Shown here: positions 46,089-56,725 of the stretch, piece by piece
How the letters are laid out: every line of letters starts with the position of its first letter
Numbering within the stretch: the first letter of the stretch is position 1
Assembly (NCBI RefSeq): GCF_001571775.1
Contig: NZ_LRVM01000003.1
Coordinates: 124,001-188,000 of the forward strand
Length of the DNA stretch: 64,000 bases
DNA from: Anaerotignum neopropionicum
GTDB lineage: Bacteria; Bacillota; Clostridia; Lachnospirales; Anaerotignaceae
Direction: 5' to 3'
Program-made: the position numbers and the translations under genes
The notes under the pieces: model-generated
Seen by the model: the letters and a program-made list of their open reading frames with translations, nothing else
The model's database searches: none
Told to the model about the DNA's origin: nothing

Positions 46089-47744
46089 ATGAAACGATTT
46101 ACCCCCGTATTATTCAGCCTTACCCTTTTATTCGGTACGACTGCTTGCAGTAAAGCACAACAGGAAAACTCACAGATTGATACAGCGGAATATGCAAACG
46201 CTCTATTTGATGATAGCTATGTACATACCGTTGATATTCAAATTGACCAAGACAGTTGGGCAAACCTACTGGAAAATCCAATGGACAAAACAAAGTATGC
46301 AACCAATGTTGTCATCGACGGAAACACCGTTGAAAATGTATCTTTTGCAACAAAGGGAAACTCCTCCCTTTCTCAGGTAGCAGGAAGCGAAAGCGATCGA
46401 TACAGCTTTAAAATCAACTTCGGTAAATTTGTTGATGAACAGACCTATGACGGCTTGGATAAATTGAACCTGCAGAATATTTTTTCCGATGCAACCTATA
46501 TGAAAGACTATATTGCTTATGAAATTATGCAGGAAGCCGGTGTTGCCGCGCCCCAAACAAGCTATGTTTCTCTTTCCATTAACGGAGAGCTTTACGGCTT
46601 GTATTTGGCACTAGAGGATGTAAGCACATCTTTTCTGGAACGCAACTACGGTGAAGACTACGGCCAGCTTTATAAACCGGAAACGGAAATGTTAGGGAAT
46701 ATGAAGCAACGGGGCATGAAAGATGGCGAGCGACCCGAGGGCATGGAACGACCTGAGGGCATGGAACAACCTGAGGGCATGGAGGGACCTGAGGGCATGG
46801 AACGACCTGCAGAAATAGATGACACGCAAAATGGCAAGCAAATGCCAGCACAAGCCAATACGGAAAATCCTCAAAATATCGACATGCCCGAGAATATGGG
46901 ACAGCACCGCAACGGTGGCATGGGTATGGGCGGTACGGCAAAGGGCGCAGACCTTGCCTATACAGATGACGAAATTACCAGTTATACTGATATTTTTGAT
47001 AACGCCGAAACCAAAGCAACGGATGAGGACAAAGAACGCGTAATTGCAGCACTGAAACAGCTATCTACAGGAGAAAATCTGGAGGAATGCATAAATGTTG
47101 ATGCCGTAGTTCGTTATTTTGTGGCACACAACTTTGTGATAAACGGTGACAGTTATACCGGCTCTATGCTCCATAACTACTGGCTGTATGAAGATAATGG
47201 CATTTTATCCATGCTTCCTTGGGACTATAACCTTGCCTTTGGTGGCTTCCAAATGAATGGTGATGCAACCAGCATTGTAAATACCGCCATCGATACACCT
47301 TTAAACTCGGAAAATGTTGGCAAGCGGCCCATGTGGGATCAGCTTATGGCGAACGAGGAAAATTTGCAGCTTTATCACAAATATTTCGATGAGCTGATTA
47401 CAAATTACTTTGAATCCGGTCGTTTTGAAAGTACGGTAAGCCGTATTTCTACCCTTATTCGTCCTTATGTGGAAAATGACCCTACTGCATGGTACAGCAT
47501 TGATGAATTTGATACAGCGGTGGATACCCTTACCCAATTCTGCATCCTTCGCGCACAAAGCATTCGCAGTCAGCTTGATGGTTCTCTTGCCTCTACTACC
47601 GATGCACAGAATGCAACTGCACTTGTTGACGCCAGTGGAATTGATATTTCCGCCATGGGCAGTCAAGGAAAAGGAAGAGGTCATGAGGGTATGGGAAACT
47701 TCCCCGGACAGATGCCAATGCAAACGGAAAAAGAAAATAAATAA
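46089..47744 (+). CDS. CotH-family lipoprotein kinase-like protein
   Basis: The 551-residue protein has a lipoprotein signal (MKRFTPVLFSLTLLFGTTACSK, Cys20) and a CotH kinase fold with KGNSSLS near the nucleotide-binding end and the active segment GILSMLPWDYNLAFGGF. CotH proteins phosphorylate spore coat or surface proteins in sporulating bacteria. A low-complexity insert (about residues 205-290) carries four tandem PEGME hexapeptide repeats. The ATG at 46089 is preceded by AAAGGATG. Substrate is unknown. A bidirectional terminator follows. Confidence 0.88.
   Translation: MKRFTPVLFSLTLLFGTTACSKAQQENSQIDTAEYANALFDDSYVHTVDIQIDQDSWANLLENPMDKTKYATNVVIDGNTVENVSFATKGNSSLSQVAGSESDRYSFKINFGKFVDEQTYDGLDKLNLQNIFSDATYMKDYIAYEIMQEAGVAAPQTSYVSLSINGELYGLYLALEDVSTSFLERNYGEDYGQLYKPETEMLGNMKQRGMKDGERPEGMERPEGMEQPEGMEGPEGMERPAEIDDTQNGKQMPAQANTENPQNIDMPENMGQHRNGGMGMGGTAKGADLAYTDDEITSYTDIFDNAETKATDEDKERVIAALKQLSTGENLEECINVDAVVRYFVAHNFVINGDSYTGSMLHNYWLYEDNGILSMLPWDYNLAFGGFQMNGDATSIVNTAIDTPLNSENVGKRPMWDQLMANEENLQLYHKYFDELITNYFESGRFESTVSRISTLIRPYVENDPTAWYSIDEFDTAVDTLTQFCILRAQSIRSQLDGSLASTTDAQNATALVDASGIDISAMGSQGKGRGHEGMGNFPGQMPMQTEKENK
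46731..46802 (+). repeat. Four tandem 18-bp repeats inside the cotH-like gene
   Basis: Each unit encodes a hexapeptide of the form (R/Q/G)PEGME; the unit is roughly CGACCTGAGGGCATGGAA. Copy number could vary between strains because the units are in frame and nearly identical. Confidence 0.85.
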
Positions 47745-47794
47745 CAGGATGTTCAAATGCATTTCCTAGATTAAAAAACAGATGAAATATAAAA

Positions 47795-47831
47795 AACCTC
47801 AAAATTGCTGTTTTTCAACAATTTTGAGGTT
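47795..47831. terminator. Bidirectional terminator between cotH and the flippase gene
   Basis: AACCTCAAAATTG (47795-47807) and CAATTTTGAGGTT (47819-47831) are perfect 13-bp arms, with A-runs on one side and T-runs on the other, between convergent genes. Confidence 0.9.
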
Positions 47832-47835
47832 TTTA

Positions 47836-49464
47836 TTATACCAAGCGAAGCCGTCTTAAGGAGCTAACAATTTTCTTTCCCATTGGCAGGCTCATCAAGT
47901 CCTCCTCGGTAATACCGCCAATCAATAACATGACCATTCCATAAATCCCCATGGCAAATAAAATTGCTACTATCGTTGCCAAAGCATTACTTGGGTAAGC
48001 CATAATTACAACGTGGTAAACTGCCAAGGCAGTCACCCCCATGGCGGTTGCACCGGCAATGGGCTTTAAAAGTGTACCCATCATGTCAAATTTAATTCCC
48101 GAAATTCTCGAAAGCATGATTACATCAAAAACAGCCGCTACCAAATAGCACCCAGTTGTGGATAAAACAGCCCCAAGTACATTTAATTCGGGTATTCTAA
48201 TTAACAGATAGTTCAATATCACCTTTACGATCGCACCTAAAATTGCACCAATCACAGGCACCTTAATATGCCCTATCCCCTGCAAAATTCCCGTTGCGGT
48301 TTGACATAATGCAAGGAATAAAATAGAAATTGCGCCTACTGTTAATAATGCACCGCCAGCCATCGCCTTGGGAAACAACAAATGAATGATCGGTTCGCCT
48401 AATACGCCAATGCCTACTGCCGCAGGAACGGAAATAATCATGGAAATGCGGAACGTTAAATTCATTTTTCTGCGCACCTGTTTTAGATCCCTTAATTTCA
48501 CCGAAGCCGCAATACTGGGCAACGCAGCCGTGGCCAAAGCCGTGGAAATTGAAACGGGCAGCGTTGTTAAGGTAACATATTTCCCGGAGAGCTGCCCATA
48601 TAAGTCCAGGGCTTCATTATGAGAAAAACCTGTGTTTTCTAAAATACGGGTAACCATATTCATATCAATTAGGTTTGTAATACTAAACACCGCAGTTCCG
48701 GCAATAATAGGCCACGCTGTGGCAAAAAGCTGTTTTGCCGTGTCTAAACGGCTTTCTTCGGTGGTTTGATGACACCGCTTCACCTTTTTTTTGATCGTCG
48801 GTCTGATTAAAAAATAGCTGAAGATTACCACCAAAAGCCCTGCCGCCGCACCAATGCCCGTTCCCGCAGTCCCGCCGGCAGCACCCATGGGAATATTTTT
48901 CTCCCCAGCGCTTACACCAAAGCTTAGAAATATATATGCTAGATAAACACTAAAAAATGCGTTAACTATTTGCTCCACAATTTGAGAAATTGCCGTTGGA
49001 ATCATTGTATTCATGCCCTGAAAATAGCCTCTAAAGGCTGACATAATTGCCACAATAAAAATTGTGGGGGACAGGGTCACTATACAATAATAACTTTCGG
49101 GAGCATTGGCAAACGTGGCAATCTGCCTGCCAAAAACACCAAGCAAAATTGCAAACAACAAGCCTAAAGACCCGGAAACAATTAGGGCACTTTGAAAAAC
49201 TCTGTGAGCATTTCGATATTCCTTTATGGCAATTCTTTCTGATACCATTTTCGAAATGGCAGCAGGTAAGCCTGCCGAGGAAAGTATCAGCAAAAAAGTA
49301 TAGATATAGTAACCTGCACTGTAAATTCCATTTCCCTGATCCCCAATCATATTCGTAAGAGGAACACGGTAAACAAAGCCTAAAAATCGTACAAGGATAC
49401 CAGCCGTCGCTAAAATGGCGGCCTGCTTGACAAAGGAACCTTTTCTTTTTGTTCTTTCTGCCAT
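47836..49464 (-). CDS. MurJ/SpoVB-type lipid flippase (polysaccharide biosynthesis family)
   Basis: The 542-residue MOP-superfamily protein has about 14 membrane helices and the family start FVKQAAILATAGILVRFLGFVYRVPLTNMIGDQGNGIYSAGY. Basic residues in the first helices and length fit MurJ (YtgP) or SpoVB, which flip lipid II or related precursors. It is upstream of a bidirectional terminator and downstream of typA with a 31-base gap. Confidence 0.9.
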   Translation of the reverse strand: MAERTKRKGSFVKQAAILATAGILVRFLGFVYRVPLTNMIGDQGNGIYSAGYYIYTFLLILSSAGLPAAISKMVSERIAIKEYRNAHRVFQSALIVSGSLGLLFAILLGVFGRQIATFANAPESYYCIVTLSPTIFIVAIMSAFRGYFQGMNTMIPTAISQIVEQIVNAFFSVYLAYIFLSFGVSAGEKNIPMGAAGGTAGTGIGAAAGLLVVIFSYFLIRPTIKKKVKRCHQTTEESRLDTAKQLFATAWPIIAGTAVFSITNLIDMNMVTRILENTGFSHNEALDLYGQLSGKYVTLTTLPVSISTALATAALPSIAASVKLRDLKQVRRKMNLTFRISMIISVPAAVGIGVLGEPIIHLLFPKAMAGGALLTVGAISILFLALCQTATGILQGIGHIKVPVIGAILGAIVKVILNYLLIRIPELNVLGAVLSTTGCYLVAAVFDVIMLSRISGIKFDMMGTLLKPIAGATAMGVTALAVYHVVIMAYPSNALATIVAILFAMGIYGMVMLLIGGITEEDLMSLPMGKKIVSSLRRLRLV

Positions 49465-49495
49465 ATCACACCTCTTGCCTTACTGTTCTTTATAA

Positions 49496-51325
49496 TTAAT
49501 TACTGCGGGCTCTTTGTTTTCTTCTCAGGTTATTATCCAAAACCTTTTTACGCATACGCAGATTCAATGGTGTTACTTCCAGCAACTCATCTTCACCTAT
49601 AAATTCCATGCATTGCTCCAAAGACATTTGAATTGGTGGCGTTAAGCGCAACGAATCGTCGGAGCCAGAAGAGCGAGTATTGGTAAGCTGTTTCTTTTTG
49701 CAGACATTAATATCCATGTCATCAACACGTGCATTTCTACCAACAATCATACCTTCATAAACCTTTACACCGGCACCAATAAACAAGCTGCCTCTTTCCT
49801 GGGCATTATACAAACCATAGGTGATTGCATCCCCGCTTTCAAAAGCAACCAAGGAGCCTTGTGAACGGGTAGGAATTTCCCCCTTATAGGGTTCATATCC
49901 ATCGAAAATAGAGTTCAGAATGCCATTGCCTTTTGTATCAGTCAAAAATTCATTACGATAGCCAATTAAACCTCTGGCCGGAATGCTAAATTCTAAGCGT
50001 GTGTATCCGCCCTTGGCAGGATACATATTTGTCATTTCGCCTTTTCTTGAGCCCAGCTTTTCAATTACGTTACCAACAAATTCTTCGGGAACGTCGATTG
50101 TTACCAATTCCATTGGCTCACACTGCTTTCCTTCGATTTCCTTCAGCAAAACCTCTGGCTTGGAAACCTGAAATTCATAGCCTTCACGGCGCAGAGTTTC
50201 GATCAAAATGGAAAGATGCAGCTCTCCTCTGCCGGAAACACGCAAACAATCCATGGAATCCGTTTCATCAATTCTAAGACTAACGTCTGTATTCAATTCC
50301 TTGTATAAACGCTCTCTCACCTGGCGAGAGGTAACAAATTTACCATCCTGCCCCGCAAAAGGGCTGTCATTTACAGAGAAATTCATAGACAATGTGGGCT
50401 CAGAAATTTTAACAAAAGGCAAGGCTTCGGGCTTTTCGGGAGAACAAATCGTATCACCGATCATGATATTTTCAATACCGCTGATAGCAACAATGTTTCC
50501 AACACTTGCCTCTTTCACTTCCACTCTTTGCAGTCCTTCAAAAAGATAGAGCTTTGTAATACGCAGCTTTTTCAGCGTATCCTCGTCATGCATATTTAAA
50601 ACAACAACCTCGTCATTTACATGAATGGTACCGTTTTCAATCTTACCAATCCCAATACGTCCAACATATTCGCTAAAGTCAATGGTAGAAATCAATGCCT
50701 GCAAGGGCGCATCTAAATTTCCCGTGGGACAAGGGATATGATTGAGAATGGCATCAAATAAAGGCATCATATCTCCTTCTCTTGCAGAAGCATCTGTGGA
50801 AGCATAGCCCCCTCTTGCAGAAGCAAAAACAAAAGGAGAATCCAGCTGCTTGTCATTTGCATCCAGCTCCATAAAAAGCTCCAGAACTTCATCCACCACT
50901 TCATCAGGCCGAGCCTCGGGCCGGTCAACCTTATTCACACAAACAACAACGGGATGATCCAACTCTAGGGCTTTACGTAGCACGAATTTTGTCTGAGGCA
51001 TCGGGCCTTCAAAAGCGTCCACCACCAAAACTACACCATCTACCATTTTCAATACACGTTCAACCTCGCCACCAAAATCCGCATGGCCAGGCGTATCTAT
51101 AATATTGATTTTAGTATCTCCAAAGTTAACAGCTGTATTTTTTGAAAGAATCGTAATGCCTCTTTCACGTTCAATGTCACCGCTGTCCATTACACGCTCC
51201 TGAACTACTTGGTTCGAACGAAAAATACCGCTTTGACGTAATAACTGATCAACCAACGTTGTTTTACCGTGGTCGACATGGGCAATAATTGCCACATTTC
51301 TAATATTTTCAACCTTTTGTTCCAT
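49496..51325 (-). CDS. typA: Translational GTPase TypA/BipA
   Basis: The 609-residue GTPase has the P-loop [19 protein letters not shown], the G3 motif [11 protein letters not shown]4 [12 protein letters not shown], and the elongation-factor-like C-terminal domains ending in the BipA-specific region ([20 protein letters not shown]). It assists ribosome assembly and stress responses. The ATG at 51325 has TTGGAG six bases upstream; a TTG four codons earlier is not used. Confidence 0.97.
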   Translation of the reverse strand: MEQKVENIRNVAIIAHVDHGKTTLVDQLLRQSGIFRSNQVVQERVMDSGDIERERGITILSKNTAVNFGDTKINIIDTPGHADFGGEVERVLKMVDGVVLVVDAFEGPMPQTKFVLRKALELDHPVVVCVNKVDRPEARPDEVVDEVLELFMELDANDKQLDSPFVFASARGGYASTDASAREGDMMPLFDAILNHIPCPTGNLDAPLQALISTIDFSEYVGRIGIGKIENGTIHVNDEVVVLNMHDEDTLKKLRITKLYLFEGLQRVEVKEASVGNIVAISGIENIMIGDTICSPEKPEALPFVKISEPTLSMNFSVNDSPFAGQDGKFVTSRQVRERLYKELNTDVSLRIDETDSMDCLRVSGRGELHLSILIETLRREGYEFQVSKPEVLLKEIEGKQCEPMELVTIDVPEEFVGNVIEKLGSRKGEMTNMYPAKGGYTRLEFSIPARGLIGYRNEFLTDTKGNGILNSIFDGYEPYKGEIPTRSQGSLVAFESGDAITYGLYNAQERGSLFIGAGVKVYEGMIVGRNARVDDMDINVCKKKQLTNTRSSGSDDSLRLTPPIQMSLEQCMEFIGEDELLEVTPLNLRMRKKVLDNNLRRKQRARSN

Positions 51326-51364
51326 AAAAAACTCCAATCAATTCTAATTTTTAAACATCGTTAT

Positions 51365-51393
51365 ATTGTATCACAGCATTGACCCCTATGCAA
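51365..51393 (-). promoter_or_regulatory. SigA-type promoter of typA
   Basis: TTGCAT (51393-51388) and TACAAT (51370-51365) have a 17-base spacer. Confidence 0.75.
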
Positions 51394-51547
51394 TTACTCT
51401 TTGTCAAAAACCGCTGATTTTCTCTAAATAATTCTAAACTTTCAAATTAAAGATATTTTTAGGATATATATTTCATTTGTTGTCTCCCTTCATTTATGAA
51501 ATTGGTTGATCTCCATGAAATAAATCTTTCCATTATTACAGATAAAG

Positions 51548-51574
51548 CCCCACCAAGAAATTCTCCTAGTGGGG
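51548..51574 (-). terminator. Terminator of the GGDEF/EAL gene
   Basis: On the minus strand CCCCACTAGGA pairs with TTCTTGGTGGGG through about 11 positions including G-U pairs, followed by CTTTATC. It is 135 bases past the stop codon, so assignment is moderate. Confidence 0.55.
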
Positions 51575-51709
51575 ACAAAGTAAGCTTTATTTGTTACAAA
51601 ATGTTGGAGTTTTATACGTATATGATTCAAGAAAATTAACGTCCTGGCAGAAAATAATCGGTTTTTTGTTTCAAAAATCAATTACCATTTATAAAAAAAA
51701 ATATTTTAG

Positions 51710-54700
51710 CTATCCAATCTTTTGAAGGTAATGAATTTTAACCGTTCTTCCATTCCAGTCGTCTATTCGTACTTTTATATGTGCCTTTGTTTCACCATCA
51801 TTTAAATATCCGTCGTGTTCATAAAAAGTCGTGTCATAATCATCCAATTGTAAACATAACTCACATTTTTTATTTTTATTCCAAAATAGCCCGAAACCTA
51901 TTGCCCCAATGCAGTTATTTTTTTCCATATTCATAATTTTACATGCCGCATCGTTGATATAGATTATCTCACCGCTTAACGCATCACAGACGAATACGCC
52001 ATCGGAAACATCATCCAAAAAAGAAAAGGTCTGTTGTTGAATATTCTCATTTAAGGGGGCTTTCATCCCCTCAAAGTAAAATAAAAACCGTCCTTTTTGA
52101 TTTTTTCTGGCGTTCAAAAGAGCAATCTCCGCATTATTGAACATTTCTTCGATGGTTGTTGTATTATTCTCTGCATAACAGACACCTACGGAGCAATCAA
52201 TCGTCAGGCTCACATCCGAATTATCATATGCCATGGCATGACAAACCCTTTCAAGCTTCTGCTCCAAGACCTGCCGTTCCATTTGAAATGGAATAAACAC
52301 CGCAAATAAGTCTCCATCTATTCTGGCAATAAAATTCGTATCGTTAAATATCGCTTCTAACATTTTTCCAACAGCATGAATAACTTTATTTCCCACATTG
52401 TACCCAAATGAAGTATTTATTGACTTAAAGTGATCAATATCTATCAGGATAAATACGCCTGAAGCTTCATGATTTTGATTATAAAAATCCCGCATTCTGA
52501 TTTTTAATTCCGAATGATTTAGAAGTCCCGATAAAAAATCAATCTCAGCTCTATTTTTCATTTCAATAATTGCATCACTAAATTTTATTTCTTTTTGCAA
52601 TTGAACTACTTTCATACGACACAAGGTATTTTCGACGGTATTTTCCAAATTTTCCAAAACGTAGGGCTTAACGATACAATGAAATGCACCAAGAGAAGCT
52701 GCGTTCTTTACTAATTCTATAGATGAATGTATGGTAATTAACGGAATATCGTACTGCTTACATAAAAGACTTATTTCTGAAATATGTTCTAATGTAATTT
52801 CTTTTGTAACAGAAAAAATCACTATAGAAATTTTCAGCTTTTGATTAAAAATACAGTCCCTTGTTTCTTGCATTGTATTTGCTTTTAATATGCAATACTT
52901 TTCATCAAAAACGCTTTGAAATGGTTCAAATTCTTTTGAAGTGGGATCTAAAATCAGCATATTTTTTTTCTCAACGTCTAAACGTAAAATATTATGTGCC
53001 GGTTTGGCACGCCCCTCAGCGGTTTCTAAAGTATATTCAGTATTACTAAAATTCACTTGCTCAATCAAGGTTTCAAACGCATCCAACGGCAACGGTTTCG
53101 AATAGAAAAATCCCTGCACCCAATGGCACCCCAAGAGCTTTAATAAATTTACTTGTTCCTCGGTTTCAACGCCCTCGGCAACCACCTTTAGGTTCATCCA
53201 TTTTGCAAGACTAATGACAAAGCTCATGATATTTCTTTTATCCCTGGACCTATCATAGTTTTGCACAAATCTCATATCCAACTTTAAAACATCAATAGGA
53301 AGCTCGGATAACATATTAAGAGAAGAATACCCACTTCCAAAGTCATCCATTTCAATCACAAAACCCAATTCCTTTAGTTGCTTAATCCCATGTATCATTT
53401 GCTCTGCATTCTCAGTGTATGCACTTTCTGTAATTTCAAGATGGATATGACTGGGATCTAATCCATACTTTTTAAGCAAAGAAAGTAAAATAGCATCAAG
53501 ATTAGAATTAAAAATATCAGCTCTTGATATATTGACCGAAACCGGAATCATTGGATTACCCCTGTCAATCCATGAACGCACCCATTTACAGGTTTCTTCT
53601 AATACATAAAGGTCCAATTCGGTAATAAAGCCGTTATTTTCAAATATTTGTATAAACTGATTCGGCGGTATTAAGCCTCTTTCCGGATGCTTCCATCTAA
53701 CCAACGCCTCTGCGCTGCATATTTTTTCATCCAGCAAATCATACTTCGGTTGAAAAAAAACAACAAACTCCCTATTTACTAAGGCAGATTTCATATTTGA
53801 CAAAATAAATTGCTCGTCCAACAATTTTTGGCGAATGCTATCATCATAATATGCGCAGTGCATACCGTATTTCCCTTTAATGGACTCTAAAGCAAGACAG
53901 GCACGGGCACACATTATATTTGCAGGTAAAGTTCTATCTTCTATGGTGTATATACCAAATTTAATTACACTATGTAAATTTGAATTGTACTGATTTATAA
54001 AATCTGCGCTTTCGGAAAAAAATTGCTCACTATATTGATCTTGATGAGGAATCAAGGCCGCAAAAATATCACCACCAATTCTTCCGCATATTCCTACATC
54101 TTTAACCTTATCCTCAATCATTTGCGCAACAAATTTTAAAAGCGCATCCCCTTCTTCGGAACCGAACAACTCGTTAACCAATTTAAAACGCTCAATATCA
54201 CTGCATAAAATATCGTATTTTTTGTCCGGATTTTTTTCCAAAACTTCCGTAATTAAATGATAAAAAGGTTCTCTTGCATATAAACTTGTCAACCTATCCC
54301 GCTGGGCAAAATCCAAAAGCTTGGCTTTTTCACTGTATAAAATAGCATTCACTATTTGCTGTCTTACACTTTCAGCCGTAAAAGGCGGTTGAATAAAATT
54401 CTGCACACCTAAGGATTGGACTTCTGCCTTGGTTTTTGAATCCAGCTCATCATTTCGCGCAAACAAAACTACAGGTATTTTGCGCAAAAAAACATCCCTG
54501 CTAATCTCTGCTAACACTTCGATCCCATTCATATCAGGCAGTGCAAAGCGAAGCAGAACTACAGAAATGCTTAGTTTGCTATTATGTAATAATTCAAGGG
54601 CTTCTTCCCCACTTTCAGCCTCCAATATTTTATACTGACAGTATAAAACTTGAGACAACATTTGTCTATTCATTTTATTGTCATCAACAATAAGGACATT

Positions 54701-54715
54701 TTTCTTAAAAGGCAC
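51710..54715 (-). CDS. Multidomain cyclic di-GMP phosphodiesterase: REC-GGDEF-EAL-REC-GGDEF-PAS
   Basis: The 1001-residue cytosolic protein has an EAL domain (about 310-560) with intact EALVRW, LEITES, DDFGSGYSS, LKLD, AEGVETEEQ and QGFFYSKPL motifs, so it should hydrolyse cyclic di-GMP. A receiver-like N-terminus (6-125) lacks the phosphoacceptor Asp (LLRFALPDMNG). A first GGDEF domain reads GGDIF (214-218) and a second DGDLF (about 800-804), both degenerate. A second receiver-like segment (about 585-700) also lacks the acceptor. A PAS-like domain ends the protein. The GTG start (54715) follows AAGGAGG. Confidence 0.88.
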   Translation of the reverse strand: MPFKKNVLIVDDNKMNRQMLSQVLYCQYKILEAESGEEALELLHNSKLSISVVLLRFALPDMNGIEVLAEISRDVFLRKIPVVLFARNDELDSKTKAEVQSLGVQNFIQPPFTAESVRQQIVNAILYSEKAKLLDFAQRDRLTSLYAREPFYHLITEVLEKNPDKKYDILCSDIERFKLVNELFGSEEGDALLKFVAQMIEDKVKDVGICGRIGGDIFAALIPHQDQYSEQFFSESADFINQYNSNLHSVIKFGIYTIEDRTLPANIMCARACLALESIKGKYGMHCAYYDDSIRQKLLDEQFILSNMKSALVNREFVVFFQPKYDLLDEKICSAEALVRWKHPERGLIPPNQFIQIFENNGFITELDLYVLEETCKWVRSWIDRGNPMIPVSVNISRADIFNSNLDAILLSLLKKYGLDPSHIHLEITESAYTENAEQMIHGIKQLKELGFVIEMDDFGSGYSSLNMLSELPIDVLKLDMRFVQNYDRSRDKRNIMSFVISLAKWMNLKVVAEGVETEEQVNLLKLLGCHWVQGFFYSKPLPLDAFETLIEQVNFSNTEYTLETAEGRAKPAHNILRLDVEKKNMLILDPTSKEFEPFQSVFDEKYCILKANTMQETRDCIFNQKLKISIVIFSVTKEITLEHISEISLLCKQYDIPLITIHSSIELVKNAASLGAFHCIVKPYVLENLENTVENTLCRMKVVQLQKEIKFSDAIIEMKNRAEIDFLSGLLNHSELKIRMRDFYNQNHEASGVFILIDIDHFKSINTSFGYNVGNKVIHAVGKMLEAIFNDTNFIARIDGDLFAVFIPFQMERQVLEQKLERVCHAMAYDNSDVSLTIDCSVGVCYAENNTTTIEEMFNNAEIALLNARKNQKGRFLFYFEGMKAPLNENIQQQTFSFLDDVSDGVFVCDALSGEIIYINDAACKIMNMEKNNCIGAIGFGLFWNKNKKCELCLQLDDYDTTFYEHDGYLNDGETKAHIKVRIDDWNGRTVKIHYLQKIG

Positions 54716-55153
54716 CGCAATATCCTCCTTAGCAACTTTTGGAAGCAAAGCTTGAGTTATGTATTGGTTCTAATACACAAAAAACACAATTGTAATTTCC
54801 ATGTAATAAATACATTTTTTGTAGAATTAAACAAAAAAATACATTTTGAGTTACATTTAAATCAAAGAATATTTAATTTTGTTACATATTTCCATTAAAT
54901 TTTAGCATTTTTATCGTAAAAAGTCAATAATTTAGTACTTTAAACTAATTAATCTGTAACGCAATAAAGTTTGTCGGTGCCAACGAACATAAAACAAAGA
55001 ATATTATATGCTTCTGCTGAATTCTTTTCAAAACGCAACCTATTTTAGCAATGATTATTACTAATATTCCCCAAAAAAACAGTCCTTGCCTTACTATATA
55101 GAACTACAAAAAACCCATACCAGAGGTATGGGCTTTTGTAGTTATAATGAAAA
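54716..55153. other. Intergenic region between flagellin and the GGDEF/EAL gene
   Basis: The left end holds the flagellin terminator (55114-55132). The remainder is AT-rich and no gene or clear promoter is supported. Confidence 0.5.
55114..55132 (-). terminator. Terminator of flagellin
   Basis: CCCATACC and GGTATGGG form a perfect 8-bp stem with a three-base loop (AGA/TCT), followed on the minus strand by TTTTTTG. Confidence 0.9.
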
Positions 55154-56725
55154 TTACTGAAGTAACTGCAGAACGCCCTGAGGCAACTGATTTGCCTGAG
55201 CAAGCATTGCCTGAGAAGCCTGTGTAAGGATGTTGTTCTTTGTGAACTCCATCATTTCAGCAGCCATGTCAACGTCACGGATACGGCTTTCAGCAGCTGT
55301 CATGTTTTCACTTGCAACACCCAAGTTGTTGATTGTGTGCTCCAAACGGTTCTGAACAGCACCCAAGTCACCACGAGTGGAGGATACACTGTTGATTGCA
55401 GCTTTGATTTTATCGATTGCTGCGGAAGCACCAGGTTGTGTACTGATATCAATACCACTGATACCCAAAGACTTTGTGCTCATATCATCAATGCTTACAG
55501 TAACTTTGTTAAACTTATCAGCTGTGTCACCAACCTGCAATGTCAAGCCATTTCCACTTTTTGCTGCAGTTGTACCAGCTTTTAAGTCGATACTTGTGTT
55601 CGTAGCATTTACTTCAGCGCCAATGCCTGTTTTTTCATTAATCAGGGCAATCATGGCTGCTGTATCAGTATCATCTACTGTACCAGCTGCTTGAACCTTT
55701 ACATAATTTACATCAGAATCCAATGCTTTTGCTGCATCTGCATCATCAACAAATGCAAATTTTGCTCCATTGATTTCAAAAATATAATTATCTGCGTTTG
55801 TTGCAGCTTCTCCATCATAAGCTCCCAATGCAGCAGCGTCTAAGGTGTAGTATGCATCCGCACCTTCTGTATTGGTAATATCACCAAATGCAGAAGCAAC
55901 AGCAGCACCATCAGGATCCTTCAAACTGATCTGATAAATCTCAAGCTTGTCATCTGCTCCAGCAGTTTTAGATGTAATCTCCAATGCGCCTGCTGTAGCA
56001 GTAACTGTATAACCGTCACCAAACGCTTCTTGTACTGCTTTTTCAAGTGCAGAATTATTAGCTGCAGCATCCAAATCAGCAGCTACTGCTGTAAAGCTAA
56101 CTGATTTATCAGCAAGGTTACCATCGGCATCTCTAAATTTAATATTCAGAGTATGGTCACCAGCCGCTAATGTAGGTGAAGTGCCCGCTGCATCTACTGT
56201 AGACTGTGCAGCTGTTGCACTGTTTAATGCAAGCACGCCTGCATTACCTGCCAAGCCAGCATACTTAACATCAACTGCAACTTTGCCAACGCCTGTGGAA
56301 CCAACGGAACCGTCCAACAAGTTAATGCCGTTAAAGTTTGTGGATTCCGCAATACGGTCAATTTCAGACTGCAAAGAATCTACTTCCTTCTGAAGGTTTG
56401 CACGGTCAACGTCATTGTCATATGTACCATTGGCAGACTGTGTAGCCAATTCTACCATACGGTTTAACATGGAATGAACTTCTGTCAAAGCACCTTCTGC
56501 TGTCTGAACCAAGGAAATACCATCATTCGCATTGCTTGTAGCTGTTTCTAAGCCCTGAATCTGTGCTCTCATTTTTTCAGAAATAGCCAAACCTGCAGCG
56601 TCGTCGCCCGCTCTATTGATTCTGTAACCGGAAGACAATTTTTCAAGATTTTTGCCTACTGCGTTGTTGTTTGAGCCCAACTGTCTGTGAGAGTTTAAAG
56701 CTGCAATATTGTGTTGAATTCTCAT
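55154..56725 (-). CDS. Flagellin
   Basis: The 523-residue filament protein starts MRIQHNIAALNSHRQLGSNN and ends in the conserved D0 helix with MLAQANQLPQGVLQLLQ. Conserved N-terminal and C-terminal parts flank a variable region at about residues 170-410, rich in Ala, Thr, Asp and Gly, that will be exposed on the filament. The ATG at 56725 follows AAGGAGG and is preferred to an upstream in-frame ATG. No other structural flagellar genes are in the window. A SigD-type promoter and structured leader precede it. Confidence 0.97.
   Translation of the reverse strand: MRIQHNIAALNSHRQLGSNNNAVGKNLEKLSSGYRINRAGDDAAGLAISEKMRAQIQGLETATSNANDGISLVQTAEGALTEVHSMLNRMVELATQSANGTYDNDVDRANLQKEVDSLQSEIDRIAESTNFNGINLLDGSVGSTGVGKVAVDVKYAGLAGNAGVLALNSATAAQSTVDAAGTSPTLAAGDHTLNIKFRDADGNLADKSVSFTAVAADLDAAANNSALEKAVQEAFGDGYTVTATAGALEITSKTAGADDKLEIYQISLKDPDGAAVASAFGDITNTEGADAYYTLDAAALGAYDGEAATNADNYIFEINGAKFAFVDDADAAKALDSDVNYVKVQAAGTVDDTDTAAMIALINEKTGIGAEVNATNTSIDLKAGTTAAKSGNGLTLQVGDTADKFNKVTVSIDDMSTKSLGISGIDISTQPGASAAIDKIKAAINSVSSTRGDLGAVQNRLEHTINNLGVASENMTAAESRIRDVDMAAEMMEFTKNNILTQASQAMLAQANQLPQGVLQLLQ

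Larger units (their letters stand above)
51338..51709. other. Intergenic region: typA promoter and GGDEF/EAL gene terminator
   Basis: The right-hand hairpin (51548-51574) probably ends the GGDEF/EAL transcript; the typA promoter is at 51365-51393. An intervening short frame on the minus strand lacks coding features. Confidence 0.6.

Noticed and set aside
46579-46941. Antisense open frames rich in Cys, Pro and Ser within the cotH-like gene
   Set aside because: They arise from the PEGME repeat region read on the opposite strand; the plus-strand frame has a signal peptide and CotH motifs.
55300-55900. Plus-strand open frames inside flagellin
   Set aside because: They are antisense to the variable region of flagellin, whose low-complexity sequence keeps other frames open.
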